From: Gigaspora margarita
Taxonomy: Eukaryota; Glomeromycota; Glomeromycetes; Diversisporales; Gigasporaceae
Assembly: GCA_009809945.1 (NCBI GenBank)
Contig: WTPW01000864.1
Coordinates: forward strand, 165,762-229,761
Direction of reading: 5' to 3'
Length of the DNA stretch: 64,000 nucleotides
Numbering within the stretch: the first letter of the stretch is position 1; each line of letters opens with the position of its first letter. The notes under the pieces are model-generated. The model did no database searches. It saw nothing but the letters and a program-made list of their open reading frames with translations, and was not told the origin of the DNA. The position numbers were made by a program, and so were the translations under genes. Positions 11,888-23,319 of this stretch are shown piece after piece.

Positions 11888-14359
11888 AACATCTAAAGGC
11901 AGATCTAAAACTTGAATATCTTTAAAATATAATCTAAAATTTTGCAATTGTGATACAATCCAAAATAGGCAGCTATTTTGTAGCCAAACCAAAGTACTAC
12001 AAACTAGCAGCCTTTTTTTAATTAAACAATCACTTATAATCAAGATATATCAGTCTGAATAAATGCATTTTTATATGATCAACAGAAAATGGGACAAATA
12101 ATGTGACCTGTAATTCTCTATTTAAATTTCTTTTTACATTTGATTAGCTAATAACTGGTCACATGTTTAGCTAACTTAGATATTATTGGTCTATTTTACA
12201 ATAATTGTGCATGAGATGCACACAAAAAAAAAATCTTAATGAATTGAACTTAGTGACATTTGGTCAACCTAAACAAGAAGCAAATTAGTGCTGTGATCAG
12301 ACCAAGACAAACAAAATACAAGACAAAACAAAGCACAGACAAAAACAGAACACAAGACAAAATATAAGACAAACCATTTGAATAGTAATTTGTAATAGCG
12401 GCATGTTCACTAGAAGACCACTTAATATAAAATTAAGTGCTGATTAACTTTATTACTATAAAATTTAATGAACTTCGTCTTCTTTAAAAAAAAAAAATTA
12501 TTCAAGAGGTTTTAATATGCCCAAGAGAAAAAAATATGCCAAGCTTCGTAAATACAACAATAAAAGAAAGAAAGTAGTACAAAAAAGGTGAAAGAAAGCA
12601 AATATGTTTATATAAAATGGATAAGAATAATTGTGAGGAAAGCTATTCAGAGGAAAAAAGCTATTCAAAAAAAAAGTGACCAGGAGAAGGGACTGAAAGA
12701 ATAAATAATAAGGAAGAAGGAACACTAATATGATTACTTACTATATCTTTTACTTGGATAAAAAAAAAAAGAAAATAAGGGCAGTAAGAGGTATGCCCAA
12801 ATCTACCTATTATCGTAAGTTTGGTGCCTCTGAGACACTTACTAGTACCGCTAAAGGAATTCAAACAATTACTAGTTTTTTGGCCTTTATTCACGTTACC
12901 AATATATTTAGCATTATGGTCAGCATGCAATTATAATAATAAAAGTGATAACAATCATGAGGAAGCCAGTTATAAGCTTGGTGATATAATTGCTCAACTT
13001 CATGAAGACCTTCTGAAAAATGAAAAACATTTAATGCTTTTGAATATAATGAATGATGGGCTGTCTATGAATATTTTACAAGGTTATACAATAGTTATAG
13101 AAAGTTGAAAGCCAGCGAAAATACCACAAGAATAGTTTATATTAATCTGAATCCATATAAATATAAAAGAATTTGCTTTCTTGGTAATTTTTATTTGCAT
13201 CATGAATCATTTCCATATTCTTACTATGGCAAATATCAAAAATGCAAATGATTAGTTGACAATGAAGATGTAGTATTAAAATGTAGGCAATAGATACAAG
13301 AAGAATCGAGTATAAATAGTGTTAGTTCATCCAAATTTAAACAGTATGTAGATTCTTTGATTTTACCTGAGCATACAGGGGGAACCAGAAAGGCAATTAG
13401 CCTGAGAATGGCTAGAAGATAGTTAATTGTTTTAGGATGTTAATTTAAAAAATACCATAAAGGTATGTACTTTAATGGATACAAAAAAAAGAATGTTGTC
13501 GACTATTGGAATAGGTTTTTAAAGAAAATGAAAATATTAGAATGACGAATGGCAACATACAAAGGAGAAAAATAGAACTGATTCCACTAGTACTTGTAGT
13601 AAGGAACAAGAACTGGTTTTTTTTTTTTTTTTTTTTTTAAAGTTTCCACTCTAGAGAAAGGTTTTTATTCAAGCAACCAGATCAAGGGCACTTTTTTGGG
13701 CACCTGACATTTGTTACATTGATGAGGGTACAACTAGCCACACCTGCAACTTTTGGTTGCCTATTTAAGTAGCCATCTGAAGGTTCCACACTAGCTGCCA
13801 TATCTGCAAACCGCATACTAGCATTGCCTATTTAAACACTCTGGTCCCTGCTTTGTCTGCCAATCCTACTTGTATCACTGGTACAGTCCTCCAATACATA
13901 AGTCAGTCGAGACTAGTCCCAGATACTGTGCGGAGTCCCCTTAGGACTAATTTATCCTCGTAAAACACTTGGTAGAGCAGTTCCTGTCCCACACAGGTAT
14001 TAATACACTTCGGTAATTTACACTATAGCTTTACCTATATACTTGGAGTCAGGGCTAGCCATTAAACCCCTACCATTAGGGGAGCACCATTTATCATCTG
14101 ATTTTTTGCTACTAAGAGGCTACCCCCTACCCCCCACCTGATCATCAAATACTGCGATTTGATTGGCTAAAATTATTAAAATTTTAAATTTTTTTAAAAT
14201 TTAATATTAAATAACTCTTGAAACAGTGATCCGTTTTGGATGATTTTACTACCAAAATGCTCGCCTTAATGAGGCGATTCCAACGAGCCTAAAATCATCA
14301 AAATCCAATCACAGGATCCCAAGATCGTTATAGATTTGTATTGCTTTAATTATATTATT

Positions 14360-15838
14360 ATTATTTTTTTTTTAAACTTCGGTAGTCTTGCCAGTACTTT
14401 TATTTCGTCAAATACATACACAAACCACAAATGTAAGGTATACTACTAAACTACTAATAAGTCTGATATCATTCCTTCTTGGTGAACAAGAACAAATGCG
14501 ACCTGCTATACTGACTTAAGCCAGAAACTTTGTCAGACTGCCTACTTTTAAACCTTCTTCTCCTAGCTTCCTGGGTAGAAGAATTCTACTCGAAAAAAAA
14601 ACTTATCGAAAAAGAAAAAAAAGGAGAAGTAAACTAAATGGGGATAAACTACACTACCTAAACGAAAAACCAAATACAAACAAAAAAGAAAAAGAAAGAA
14701 GAAGAAAAAAGTAAAAGAGACAGTCTATGACAAAAGAAATTCATCTATAAGAGGCTAAAAGTAAAAATTATATAATACTACACAAAAAGCGATAGGTATT
14801 ATATGTACAAAAAGAAAAACCCATTAATTGCCAATCCGGATAAGATCGGCACTATTTCTATATTTAGAATTGGGGCAAAACAAATATATAAACAAGGTAG
14901 TACAAAATCTAGATCAGGCCTGTATATATAAAATTTTTATATGATTTAAAGAATTCTAAAGATATTTTTACTCATATCTTCTTATCTACAAGTCCGATTT
15001 TAATAAAATTTGGTGGTAGATGCACAAGAACCTGCTCTACAACTTTATTAGAGCCAAAAATAATATTTACTTAGTATAAAAAAAACTTTTTATTAGGCCT
15101 AAAACAGATTTACTAATATATTGTTTATATATTTGTTTATCCCCAATTCCAAATATGGTAATAATATAGCTATAGTGCCGATCTTATCCAGATTGGTAAT
15201 TAAGGGAAAAAACAAATCTAATAAACTACGACTAGGAACAAAAACAAAATTTCATTTTTCCTCCATTCTATATAATATTCTATTCGATCTTGACCGGTCC
15301 GTAAATCATACACGTGATATTTCTTGTTTACCTCGACAGGTCCGTGGTTTGGCTAAGGTAACAATCCGATATGGTAGCCGCATTTCCAATTTGGAAGAAG
15401 TAAACAATGCCGATCTTTTGGAGGGGGTAAGCCAAATCGCCCACTTTTGTTGAAATTTTGAAAAAGCCAAAGGAGCAAGAAAAGTACCAAGCGGTCCAAC
15501 TTGTTTTGTGGGTTTAAAACCATGTAAGTTTTGCAGTCTACAGAAAATTATACAGCTTCCACTAAGACTCAAACGAATTTGAACTTTGTGACAAAGACTT
15601 CCAGTCACAGCGTAGCCAACTACTGTTCGATAGTTTTTGTGTTTTATACCAGGGAGCCCTAACCAAGAGCTTCTCTTTCAACTCTCTTTCAGTCGTCCCA
15701 GAAAGAACTCTTGTTCCCAGATACTCCAAAAGAAGGTTTGTGTTAAAAAGTTGTATAATATCTATAGTATTTCTACAGTTCGGTCTTCTTGGAAAAGTTG
15801 GTCCAGATGATCGTCAGAAAGAGTTGTTGATTAGATTG
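14360..15838 (-). mobile_element. Retroposed sequence with poly(A) and 13-bp TSD, origin unknown
   Basis: A perfect 13-bp duplication TAATTATATTATT flanks it (14347-14359, 15839-15851), and the uninterrupted site is still seen in the sister arm (16244-16256, inverted). The minus-strand 3' end has a poly(A) run (T run 14361-14373). Net length is about 1.1 kb once the 380-bp MITE at 14824-15203 is removed. An internal tRNA-like patch (minus strand about 15635-15535, B-box-like AGTTCAAATTC) may make it a long SINE, but it lies about 200 bp from the 5' end. It could also be a processed pseudogene; no protein was recognised. Confidence 0.72.
14824..15203. mobile_element. MITE family A, copy 2
   Basis: TTAATTGCCAATCCGGATAA at the left and its inverse TTAATTACCAATCTGGATAA at the right; 380 bp, closely similar to copy 1. 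It is the innermost layer of the insertion stack, so it is the youngest insertion there. Confidence 0.85.
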
Positions 15839-18149
15839 TAATTATATTATTTTCGTATATATTAAAAATTATTATTAAAGAGCTTATAAACTTTAATATT
15901 AAATAATTCTTGGACCAGTGATCCGATTTGGATGATTTTACTACCAAAATGCTCGTCTCAATGAGACGATTCTAATGAAACTAAAATCGTTAAATTCTGA
16001 TCATGGGATCCAGAGATCGTTATAGATTTGTATGATTTTTAATAGATTATATTAAAATAACACAAATCTATAATGATCTCTGGATCCCGTGATCAGAATT
16101 TAACGATTTTAGGTTCATTAGAATCGTCTCATTGAGACGAGCATTTTGGTAGTAAAATCATCCAAAATGGATCACTGGTTCAAGAGTTATTTAATATTAA
16201 AGTTTATAAGATTTTTAATAATAATTTTTAATATATACGAAAATAATATAATTAAAGCAGTACAAATCTATAATGATCTTGGGATCCTGTGATTGGATTT
16301 TGATGATTTTTAAGTCGTTGGAATCGTCTCATTGAGGTGAACATTTTGGTAGTAAAATCATCCAAAACGGATCACTGGTTCAAGAGTTATTTAATATTAA
16401 ATTTTAAAAATTTTAAAAATTTTTAAAAAATTTTAATAATTTTAGCCAATCAAAAGTTATTTGCTATTAGGACCTGATAATTGTCTGACCCCCTACCCTA
16501 AAAATCAGATGATAAATGGCACTCCCTTTACCTACTTTTGCCCTTGTGAGGTTCACTCCAATTCCGATACCTACCACAACTTTCCTATCGGTCCTTCCTT
16601 AGTATCTCCAAACTTCCAAACCAGTTAGCTCAGAAGGGTCAGTCAGCCCAGCTTTAAGTACTGAATGGACTCCCTCTTCTTGGTACATGTTGCTGAAACA
16701 CATGTTCTTTTCCTCCGGTGCGACTCCGGTAGCCAGATTGGTGAACCCTTTCTCAAGGATCTTGTCATCTGGTTCTCCGGCTCTGGTTTTTGATCTTCCA
16801 ATTATGGTTAGCACTGTTAAAGATCTTTGCTACTTCCTCACTCAGGACTTTCAAATGGGTATCCATTTTCCAATCCTTGGATTTTTGTGCACCTGGCAGC
16901 TTCCACTCAAAATGGTGTACCAAAGGACCTATGAGGAGAAATAGTTACTATAATACAGGTCTATTTTTCAAAGTGTCGCCAGTGGGATTTGAACCCTAGA
17001 CCTGCTGCTTGAAGGTGACAATTTACCAACTTCTCTAAGTCACCACACCCCTGAGAACTGATTTTGTCACTTATAATGAGTGTATTTTTTATGCAAATGA
17101 TGGGAAAAGAGGGATCTGGTGTGCAACAAGATGATGTCTTTGCTAAGAAAGAGAATGATAAATCAATTATGATAAGTGAATTTGTGTTAGAGGCATGTGG
17201 AAGACTACAGTTAAATGAAAAAGAAAAAAAAGCCATCCTAATGTTCCTATAGAAGTATGCTGTTATTTTAAACCTGGTAAAAATAAGAAAGCGTTACTAA
17301 ACAATCAAACATTTGTTAAATTAAAGAAAAAACTATCCCTATTTTTGAAGTGAAATTTTTTGGTGCAAAAGTCATTTTCACCTTCGATAACAGTAAGAAT
17401 CATGTAGCATTTGCAGATAATGCCCTTATAGCATAAAGAATGAACAAAGGTCCTAGAAGAAAGCAAAGCATAATGAGGCTAACAACTTTCATTGATATTA
17501 ATAGCCAAGTAAAAGCACAAGAAATAGTATTCTAGCAGAATTACCCTAACCTGATTTGAGAGGAAAGCCAAAAGGAATTAAATGTGTATTAGAAGAAAAA
17601 GAACTTTTAAAAGATAGATTAAATTTAGACTGCTTAATGTATAAACAAAAGATGGATTCGGGTCAAGTCGATTGTTGCTTAAAGAAAATTATAGCTTTTC
17701 AACTAGACTTTGTTGCTCAGAAGTCTGCTATCATGAAATTAATTGAAGGTAATGGCCATATCTGTATTTTTTATTTGAAATTCAATTGTGAACTTAATTT
17801 TATCAAAATGTATTGGGTGGCTAAGAAATATACAAGAGATCACTGCAATTATACATGGACAGGCTTGCAAGAAACAGTTCCAAGGCTCTTGATTTAGTAG
17901 ACGTCATTACATTTAGGAAGTTCACTCAAAAATAATGGAGGTATTTGGAGTTATACTGTGAGAAATTGATAGAAAAATGAGCAGAATACGCATGCAAGAA
18001 TTTAAATCCTACAGGAAAGTTTCTGAAAATAAATCGGCTTTATTTGTACAAGAAAATAAAGAAATAGATTAATAAATAAAGTTAAATAAATTAGTGCAAT
18101 TAAAAAAAAAAAGAATAAATAAAATAATACTTAATGTTTTAAAAAATAT

Positions 18150-18575
18150 GATTATGCTTTGCAAAATTGGGTAACCCCTATAATTAAATGATTGTGATTG
18201 TAGTTGCAATTGCTAAAGCCAGCTAATTTATCATAAATATTGAATCAACACATTCAAATTGGTCAACTTTAGTAATTGTAATCATAATTACAATTATTTA
18301 ATTATAACGATAATAGTTACACAATTAAGTGCAAAAATGTAATAAATAAATTAATGTAATTAAAAAATATATATAAATTGTATAAATTGTTGCGGTTTGT
18401 ACAATTTTATGATCCCTATAAATAATTTTCTTGATAATTAAATAATCGTGATTGCAATTACAATTGCTAAAGCCAGCTGGTTTTAGCAATCATGATCGCA
18501 ATTACAATTATTTAATCATTAAGAAAATTAATCATAGAGGTTACAAAATTATGCAAACCCACAATAAATCAATGG
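18150..18575. repeat. Two related palindromic hairpin elements
   Basis: About 18395-18575 is an almost complete palindrome (arms of about 88 bp around CAGCTGG) ending in GGTTTGTACAATTTTATGA and its inverse. About 18155-18335 is a diverged version with the same core words GCAATTGCTAAAGCCAGCT. Both are non-coding. Confidence 0.75.
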
Positions 18576-18636
18576 GTGATGCAAAATTAAAATCTGAAGA
18601 GAATACTTAAGTTCATTATGGCAAACTAATCATATT

Positions 18637-19045
18637 TAGGGTTCCAAATCGGGTGACCCAGTTTTGCATGCCATATTTGGTCAAGATGTTCAAAATTCTG
18701 ACCTTTTCAATTATCTCCTTATTAATAATAAAATTTACAAATAAATAATAATTCTATATAGATTATCACAAATATTCTCAGATTGTTTGTATTGTTTTCG
18801 AGCTATCTAATCTATAAAAATGAAAAAAATGGGTTACAGTTACCCAGTTGACCTGTTTTGTTTGATTTTAGAATTTAGATAACTCAAAAACTAATACAAG
18901 GATCACAAAACTCTATCTAGAAATTTGTAGAAAAGGTACACTTCTGCAACTTCGATAATAATTAAAAGCAGCTTAAAAAGATCTGTTTTCTAAAATTATT
19001 AATTAAATATAGCAAAAAAAATGGGTCAATAAGTTTGGAACCCTA
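18637..19045. mobile_element. hAT-like MITE (TAGGGTTCCAAA ends)
   Basis: Ends TAGGGTTCCAAATCGGGTGA and, inverted, TAGGGTTCCAAACTTATTGA. Target duplication ATCATATT (18629-18636) and ATCATAGT (19046-19053), 8 bp with one mismatch. 409 bp, non-coding. From 19046 to 19926 only AT-rich, gene-free DNA was seen. Confidence 0.78.
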
Positions 19046-19926
19046 ATCATAGTTAATTAAGTTTATCATAATGAAAAATTAATTTGAAATTTAAAACCTT
19101 TTTAGAGCCATGACACTTTTAGGAGTTTGGAATCAGTTTCATTTTTTATAAAAAAAATAAACTAGTTCAAATCATATCTTTTAGTACTGGGTCACGTGAC
19201 TTGGGTTCATTTAAACAAAAATTAATTTTTTGTGTGATTTGAAACATTTTTAAATTTTAGGACAAAAATAGGACAAAATTACATGATTTTTGCCTTTAGA
19301 TGTCCTGAACTATATTAAAAAAATAAATTTTTAGATGTAGGTTAACATATTAAATGTACCTAATCCCTCTAACAAGATAAACAAAATTGATCAGGTTAGT
19401 GTTTTAAGTTGGCTAATGCAACCATAGCTAAACTAGCTTAGCTTGCTAAGCTATTCAATACAATATGATCATTTGGCTAATGCAGCTTAAGATCATATAA
19501 TGATAAATTATATTTTATTAATTGGTATTTCATTATATATAGTCATTTTTGATATAACAGACATGTTTATAATGAACAAGAGATATACAAATTTTAATTT
19601 CAAAAATTATTATAATTCTATTATATATATTATGTAGTAAAAAAAACTATATAACAATTTTTATAAATTTTTATTAATAACTCTAAAAATTCTGTTATAT
19701 TGATAATTGACTATATTGTATATTTAAATAAAAATCCTTATTTCATAACATCTATATTTATTATTCAAAGGATATTACTATAGAGGCACAAGTACATAAT
19801 AACTGTGTATCTACAAATTATAAATTTTGATTGGCTAGATTAGATATAATGTATAAAAACAACAATCAAAACAATCTAACCAATACTTATTGGTTAGATT
19901 TGCTATAATATAAAAAAATCTATTTA

Positions 19927-20452
19927 TATTTGGTCCTTCAGACCTAGCATGCTAGAAGTTTGTTTTGATTAGTTGTTTATTTTCTATGAAAAAGTATTAT
20001 TACACAAACTTTTATATTGGTTTACAATAAAAATTAAAACAAGTTAATATTTTTTATAATTAAGATTATTTAAAATTTTGCCAGATTGTTTTTTAGAATT
20101 ATAGCTTTTATATAAAGATTTGGGATCAAGTAGGATCAAGTTTTCTATTAACTTTTACTAAAAGTAATTCTGATAATACCAGTATATAATACAAAGAAAT
20201 TACATTAAATTCTTGGTATTTTAAAATAAATACAACTAATTAAAAGTTTCTAACTTCATATGAGCAAGTTATAAACTATTAAATATGATCAATCAGTTAA
20301 TCAGTTTTACAAAAAACTATAAAGAGGTATTGCAAGATAATATGAGGTTAATCTTTAGTTTTAATTAATCAAATTTTGTTATTTATAAAATGCTAATTAT
20401 TTTTATAGCCAATTAAAACAAGTTTCTAGCATGCTTTTAGGCCCTAAATAGT
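19927..20452. mobile_element. TIR element with AGCATGCTAGAA ends
   Basis: GGTCCTTCAGACCTAGCATG at the left recurs inverted near 20395-20450 (GGGCCTAAAAGCATGCTAGA), with matching sequence of about 50 bp on each side. Target duplication not resolved. Interior AT-rich, no gene. Confidence 0.6.
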
Positions 20453-20721
20453 TTCTATTTTTCTAGTATTTTATTTTTGATTCAAATTAATTTTGAAATT
20501 GAGCACTTAAAAAAAAATTTTTTTTGTATAAATTTTTTTGCTTTCTGAGTCTTGTTTTAACTTTTTAGAAACTATTCCTCTAATTTTTATCAAAGTTCTA
20601 ATAATAGTGAAGTAGCTTTCTGAAAAGTTAGATAATTATTAAAAAAAAATTAGAAATTTCAAAAAATGAAAAAACTTTCAGACATCTCAAAATTTATAAA
20701 AACAGTTTTAATAAAATTATA

Positions 20722-21409
20722 TTAATTACCAATCTCAATAAAATCAGTACTATAGCTATTATTACTATATTTGGGGGATGGCTAAAGCCATGTACCCACG
20801 TGATTTTTTGAAAATTTAGTTAAAATTAGGGTTAGAGCCTGTTTAGCATTAGGGTCGGGGTTAAGGTTAGGACAGACATATAGGTAAAATTGCCTTCCTG
20901 GCATTTTTTATTAATGGCCCAAGACAGGTTTGAACTGCCATTTTTATGTTCTTGCGTTTTTTTTGTTTTTTGTCTTCTTCGGGCTGATCTGTGTAAACAA
21001 AATTTCGCGACTCCGGGTGGTTGATTTACACAAAAATGTCACGTGGGTACATGTCTTTAGACGACCCCTATATTTGGAATTGGAAATAAACAAATACAGT
21101 ATATAAACAATATATTAGTAAATCTGATAATGACTCTTATAAAAAGTTTTTTTGTACTAAGTAAATATTATTTTTGGCTCTAAGTAAAGTTGTAAAGCAG
21201 GTTCTTGTGCATCTCCTAGTAAAATATCATTAAAATCTGACTTGTTAATAAGAAGATATGAGTAAAAATGCCTTTAAAATTCTTTAAATAATAAAAAAAT
21301 TATATATATATAGGCCTGATTCAGATTTTGTACTATATTGTTTATATATTTGTTTTGTTCCAATTCTAAATATAGAAATATTGCCAATCTTATCTGAATT
21401 GGCAATTAA
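20722..21409. mobile_element. MITE family A, copy 3, interrupted
   Basis: Outer ends TTAATTACCAATCTCAATAA and, inverted, TTAATTGCCAATTCAGATAA. Removing the insertion 20774-21068 and one duplication restores a normal-size copy colinear with copies 1 and 2. Confidence 0.85.
20774..21068. mobile_element. hAT-like MITE nested in MITE A
   Basis: Ends GGGGATGGCTAAAGCCATGT and, inverted, GGGGTCGTCTAAAGACATGT, continuing into ACCCACGTGA on both sides. A perfect 8-bp duplication TATATTTG flanks it (20766-20773, 21069-21076), and the empty site is visible in MITE A copy 1. 295 bp, more GC-rich than its host. Confidence 0.88.
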
Positions 21410-21599
21410 CTAGTCTCTTAGCAATAATTTTGATTAACTATCTCAACTAGTTAGTTAAAACCATGTAACTTAAATTACTAGTAAAATAATAAAAATTATT
21501 TTCATGCTTCAAAATTTTGTGCTTCTAATATAGAGTTGTTAAATAAAGTATATTACTTTGAAGTAACTTTAGTTTGACTTCAATCTAATTTGAAGTAAA

Positions 21600-21890
21600 T
21601 TAAAATTTAATAAACTAAGTAAACCAAAACAATAAACTAGTTTTTTAAACTAAAGTAATAAAAACCAGTTATTAAACTAAAATATTAACTAATTATTAAA
21701 TTAGTTTATTAAACCAGTTTGTTAAACCAATTTATTAAACCAGTTTATTAAACTAGTTTAATAAACCAGTTTAATAAACCAGTTTATTAAACTAGTTTAT
21801 TAAAACTAGTTATAAAATTAGTTTATTAAGCTAGCTTATTTACTAGTTTATTAAACTAGTTTATTAAATTAGTTTGTTAAATTATCAAAC
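21600..21890. repeat. TTTATTAAACTAG minisatellite
   Basis: About 20 imperfect 14-bp units (TAAACCAGTTTAT / TAAACTAGTTTAT) that are themselves near-palindromic, so the array can fold locally anywhere. Non-coding. Confidence 0.85.
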
Positions 21891-22069
21891 TAGAGTAAAG
21901 ATCAGAAATTAATTGAAATTCTTTTAAATTCTTAAAGAAAAGAATAGTCTATAGCTTTATTTGTATAGATATAATATTGGTCTTTACTATATATAGTAAC
22001 AAAATTATTTGGAGTTTGGAATCCAAAATTAAAAATTTTTTTGAAATTGTTTTTGATGCAAAATTATAT

Positions 22070-22170
22070 AAATTGTTGGTACCGATCCTGATAGGGCAAA
22101 AAAAAAATTATTTGCATACTATTCTTGATAAATCAATACTATCCTAATAGATTATTATAACAGAGCACAA
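22070..22170. repeat. Dispersed repeat, inverted partner near 48430-48560
   Basis: The words GATCCTGATAGGGCAAAAAA and GCATACTATTCTTGAT here recur inverted at about 48430-48550. It is probably an end of an AT-rich element whose borders cannot be drawn. Confidence 0.5.
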
Positions 22171-22403
22171 AAATATTTTTCAAAATATATTTTATTGTAT
22201 TTATTGCATAGTATTTGAAGTTTTTGAAGTTCAGATATATATGACAATTTTCTTAATTATTAAAGACACTTAGAATTTTGTTATCTATTAAGCAAATATA
22301 TTATATAATAAACTAAAATTGCAAGTAAATTTCTATTGTATAAATTATATACTATTATAATTCCTATTAATTCCTTGATATATTATATAATTCAAATGCT
22401 ATA

Positions 22404-22581
22404 TACAGTCAGACCCCCCTAAATGCAAGTCATTGGGCCAAACTTTTGATGCATTGTATTTAGAGAACAATAAGAAAAATTGCTTTTATAGAGGTTAGAA
22501 ATATATTTGGGCTAGAATCTAAAGTTGCATTTAGAGAGGTGTTGCATTTAGGGAGGTTGTATTTAGAGAGGCCTGACTGTA
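22404..22581. mobile_element. TA-flanked pogo/Tigger-like MITE
   Basis: Ends TACAGTCAGACCCCCCTAAA and, inverted, TACAGTCAGGCCTCTCTAAA, both including the TA target. 178 bp. CAGT-starting ends with TA targets are typical of pogo/Tigger-type Tc1-mariner elements. Internal copies of TTTAGAGAGG suggest a deletion derivative. From 22582 to 23300 only AT-rich DNA. Confidence 0.78.
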
Positions 22582-23319
22582 TTAAATCATATATTAATTC
22601 CTTGATTCTATTGTATAATTTCATATATCACACCAAATTAAATTAATCTCACAATATTTGGCTAATTCAATTTCTTTTAAATATTTTTAGCTTTTTCTTT
22701 CAAATTGCTCAGTTGTATCTATATATCCACTTTCTATATAATTTTTAGATCAAATATTATATTTCTCTATGTTTAAAAGAACCTATGTTGCTATATATAA
22801 TTTTATATATATTTTGTAAATTATATTTATAAAATTGCAATCCAGTAATCTACTATAATATATAATATATACTACTATTAAATTGGATTTATGATACTTA
22901 TAATATAATCATTAATAATTAAATTTGATTTTCTAATTATTAAATTAGTAGTAAATAACAATAATTACTCAATAATAATATAATTATACACTATAAAAAG
23001 TACTTTTTTTTTTCACTTTTTTTTTGTGATTCTAGTTTTTAAATTTTAATAGTCTATTTTTTTACTCTGACTACAAAAATAAAAGCAATTCATATAACTT
23101 GCCATATAAAGTTCCTATTATTACATACTTTGCTTCATAAAGTTCTTTTTCTTGCTTTATAAAATTCTTACTTTTATAATAAATTTGCAAAGTTTTAAAT
23201 GAATAATTTTTTACCATATTGTATTAATACTAATAGAAGTATTAACTTATTATTTGGCCATGTAGTTGAAATCTATATCAACTCGTTACTTTTATTATCA
23301 AAGTAAACTTAAAAAGCAA

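Larger units (their letters stand above)
14038..16525. mobile_element. Large foldback TIR element inside SINE-1
   Basis: Terminal repeats of about 270 bp start GGGAGCACCATTTATCATCT (near 14080) and, inverted, GGGAGTGCCATTTATCATCT (near 16526). They contain the palindromic module GATGATTTTACTACCAAAAT. A second inverted pair (about 15855-16045 and 16050-16255) extends the fold. TTTACCTA occurs at 14030-14037 and 16526-16533, a probable 8-bp target duplication; 42 bp at 14038-14079 lack a counterpart at the right end, so the exact left edge is uncertain. No transposase. Contains the retroposon 14360-15838. Confidence 0.75.
13621..17053 (-). mobile_element. tRNA(Leu)-like SINE (SINE-1), interrupted by a 2.5-kb insertion
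   Basis: On the minus strand the head at 17053-16975 is tRNA-like with a clear B box (GGGTTCAAATCCCACTGG). The poly(A) end is the T run at 13619-13638. The target duplication is AGAACTGGTTTT (13609-13620) and AGAACTGATTTT (17054-17065). The two SINE parts, 16526-17053 (528 bp) and 13621-14037 (417 bp), together match the uninterrupted plus-strand copy at 43773-44694 (922 bp) in order and length, so they are one SINE broken by the element at 14038-16525. The word TTTACCTA flanks the break on both sides. Confidence 0.88.
12517..18030 (+). pseudogene. DDE-superfamily transposase pseudogene, split by a SINE
   Basis: The coding remnant runs 12517-13620 and resumes at 17054-18030. Recognisable pieces are MPKRKKYAKLRKYN at the start, STYYRKFGAS, SYKLGDIIAQLHEDLLKNEK, a helix-turn-helix-like region ending KFKQYVDSLILPEHTGG, MARR(stop)LIVLGC and KKYHKGMYFNGYKKKNVVDY. 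After the SINE come YNECIFYANDGKRG, SEFVLEACGRLQLN, VIFTFDNSKNH, GKPKGIKCVLEEK and HICIFYLKFNCELNFIKMYW. The latter resemble the catalytic blocks of Rhizophagus DDE endonuclease transposases: the second Asp is in FTFDNS, the third acidic residue in CELNF, and the first Asp appears to be replaced by Asn (TYNE). Many stops replace expected Trp, Gln or Arg codons (TGG to TAG, CAA to TAA, CGA to TGA), and there are frameshifts near 13573, 17070-17140 and 17880. It is dead. From about 13130 to 18030 the frame must be changed several times. Confidence 0.82.

Noticed and set aside
15121..15608. 110- and 100-codon overlapping open frames
   Set aside because: They cross from MITE A into the retroposon and have no recognisable domain.
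16599..16999. Open frames on both strands
   Set aside because: They fall in the SINE-1 minus-strand copy and shift frame relative to the plus-strand copy at 43773.
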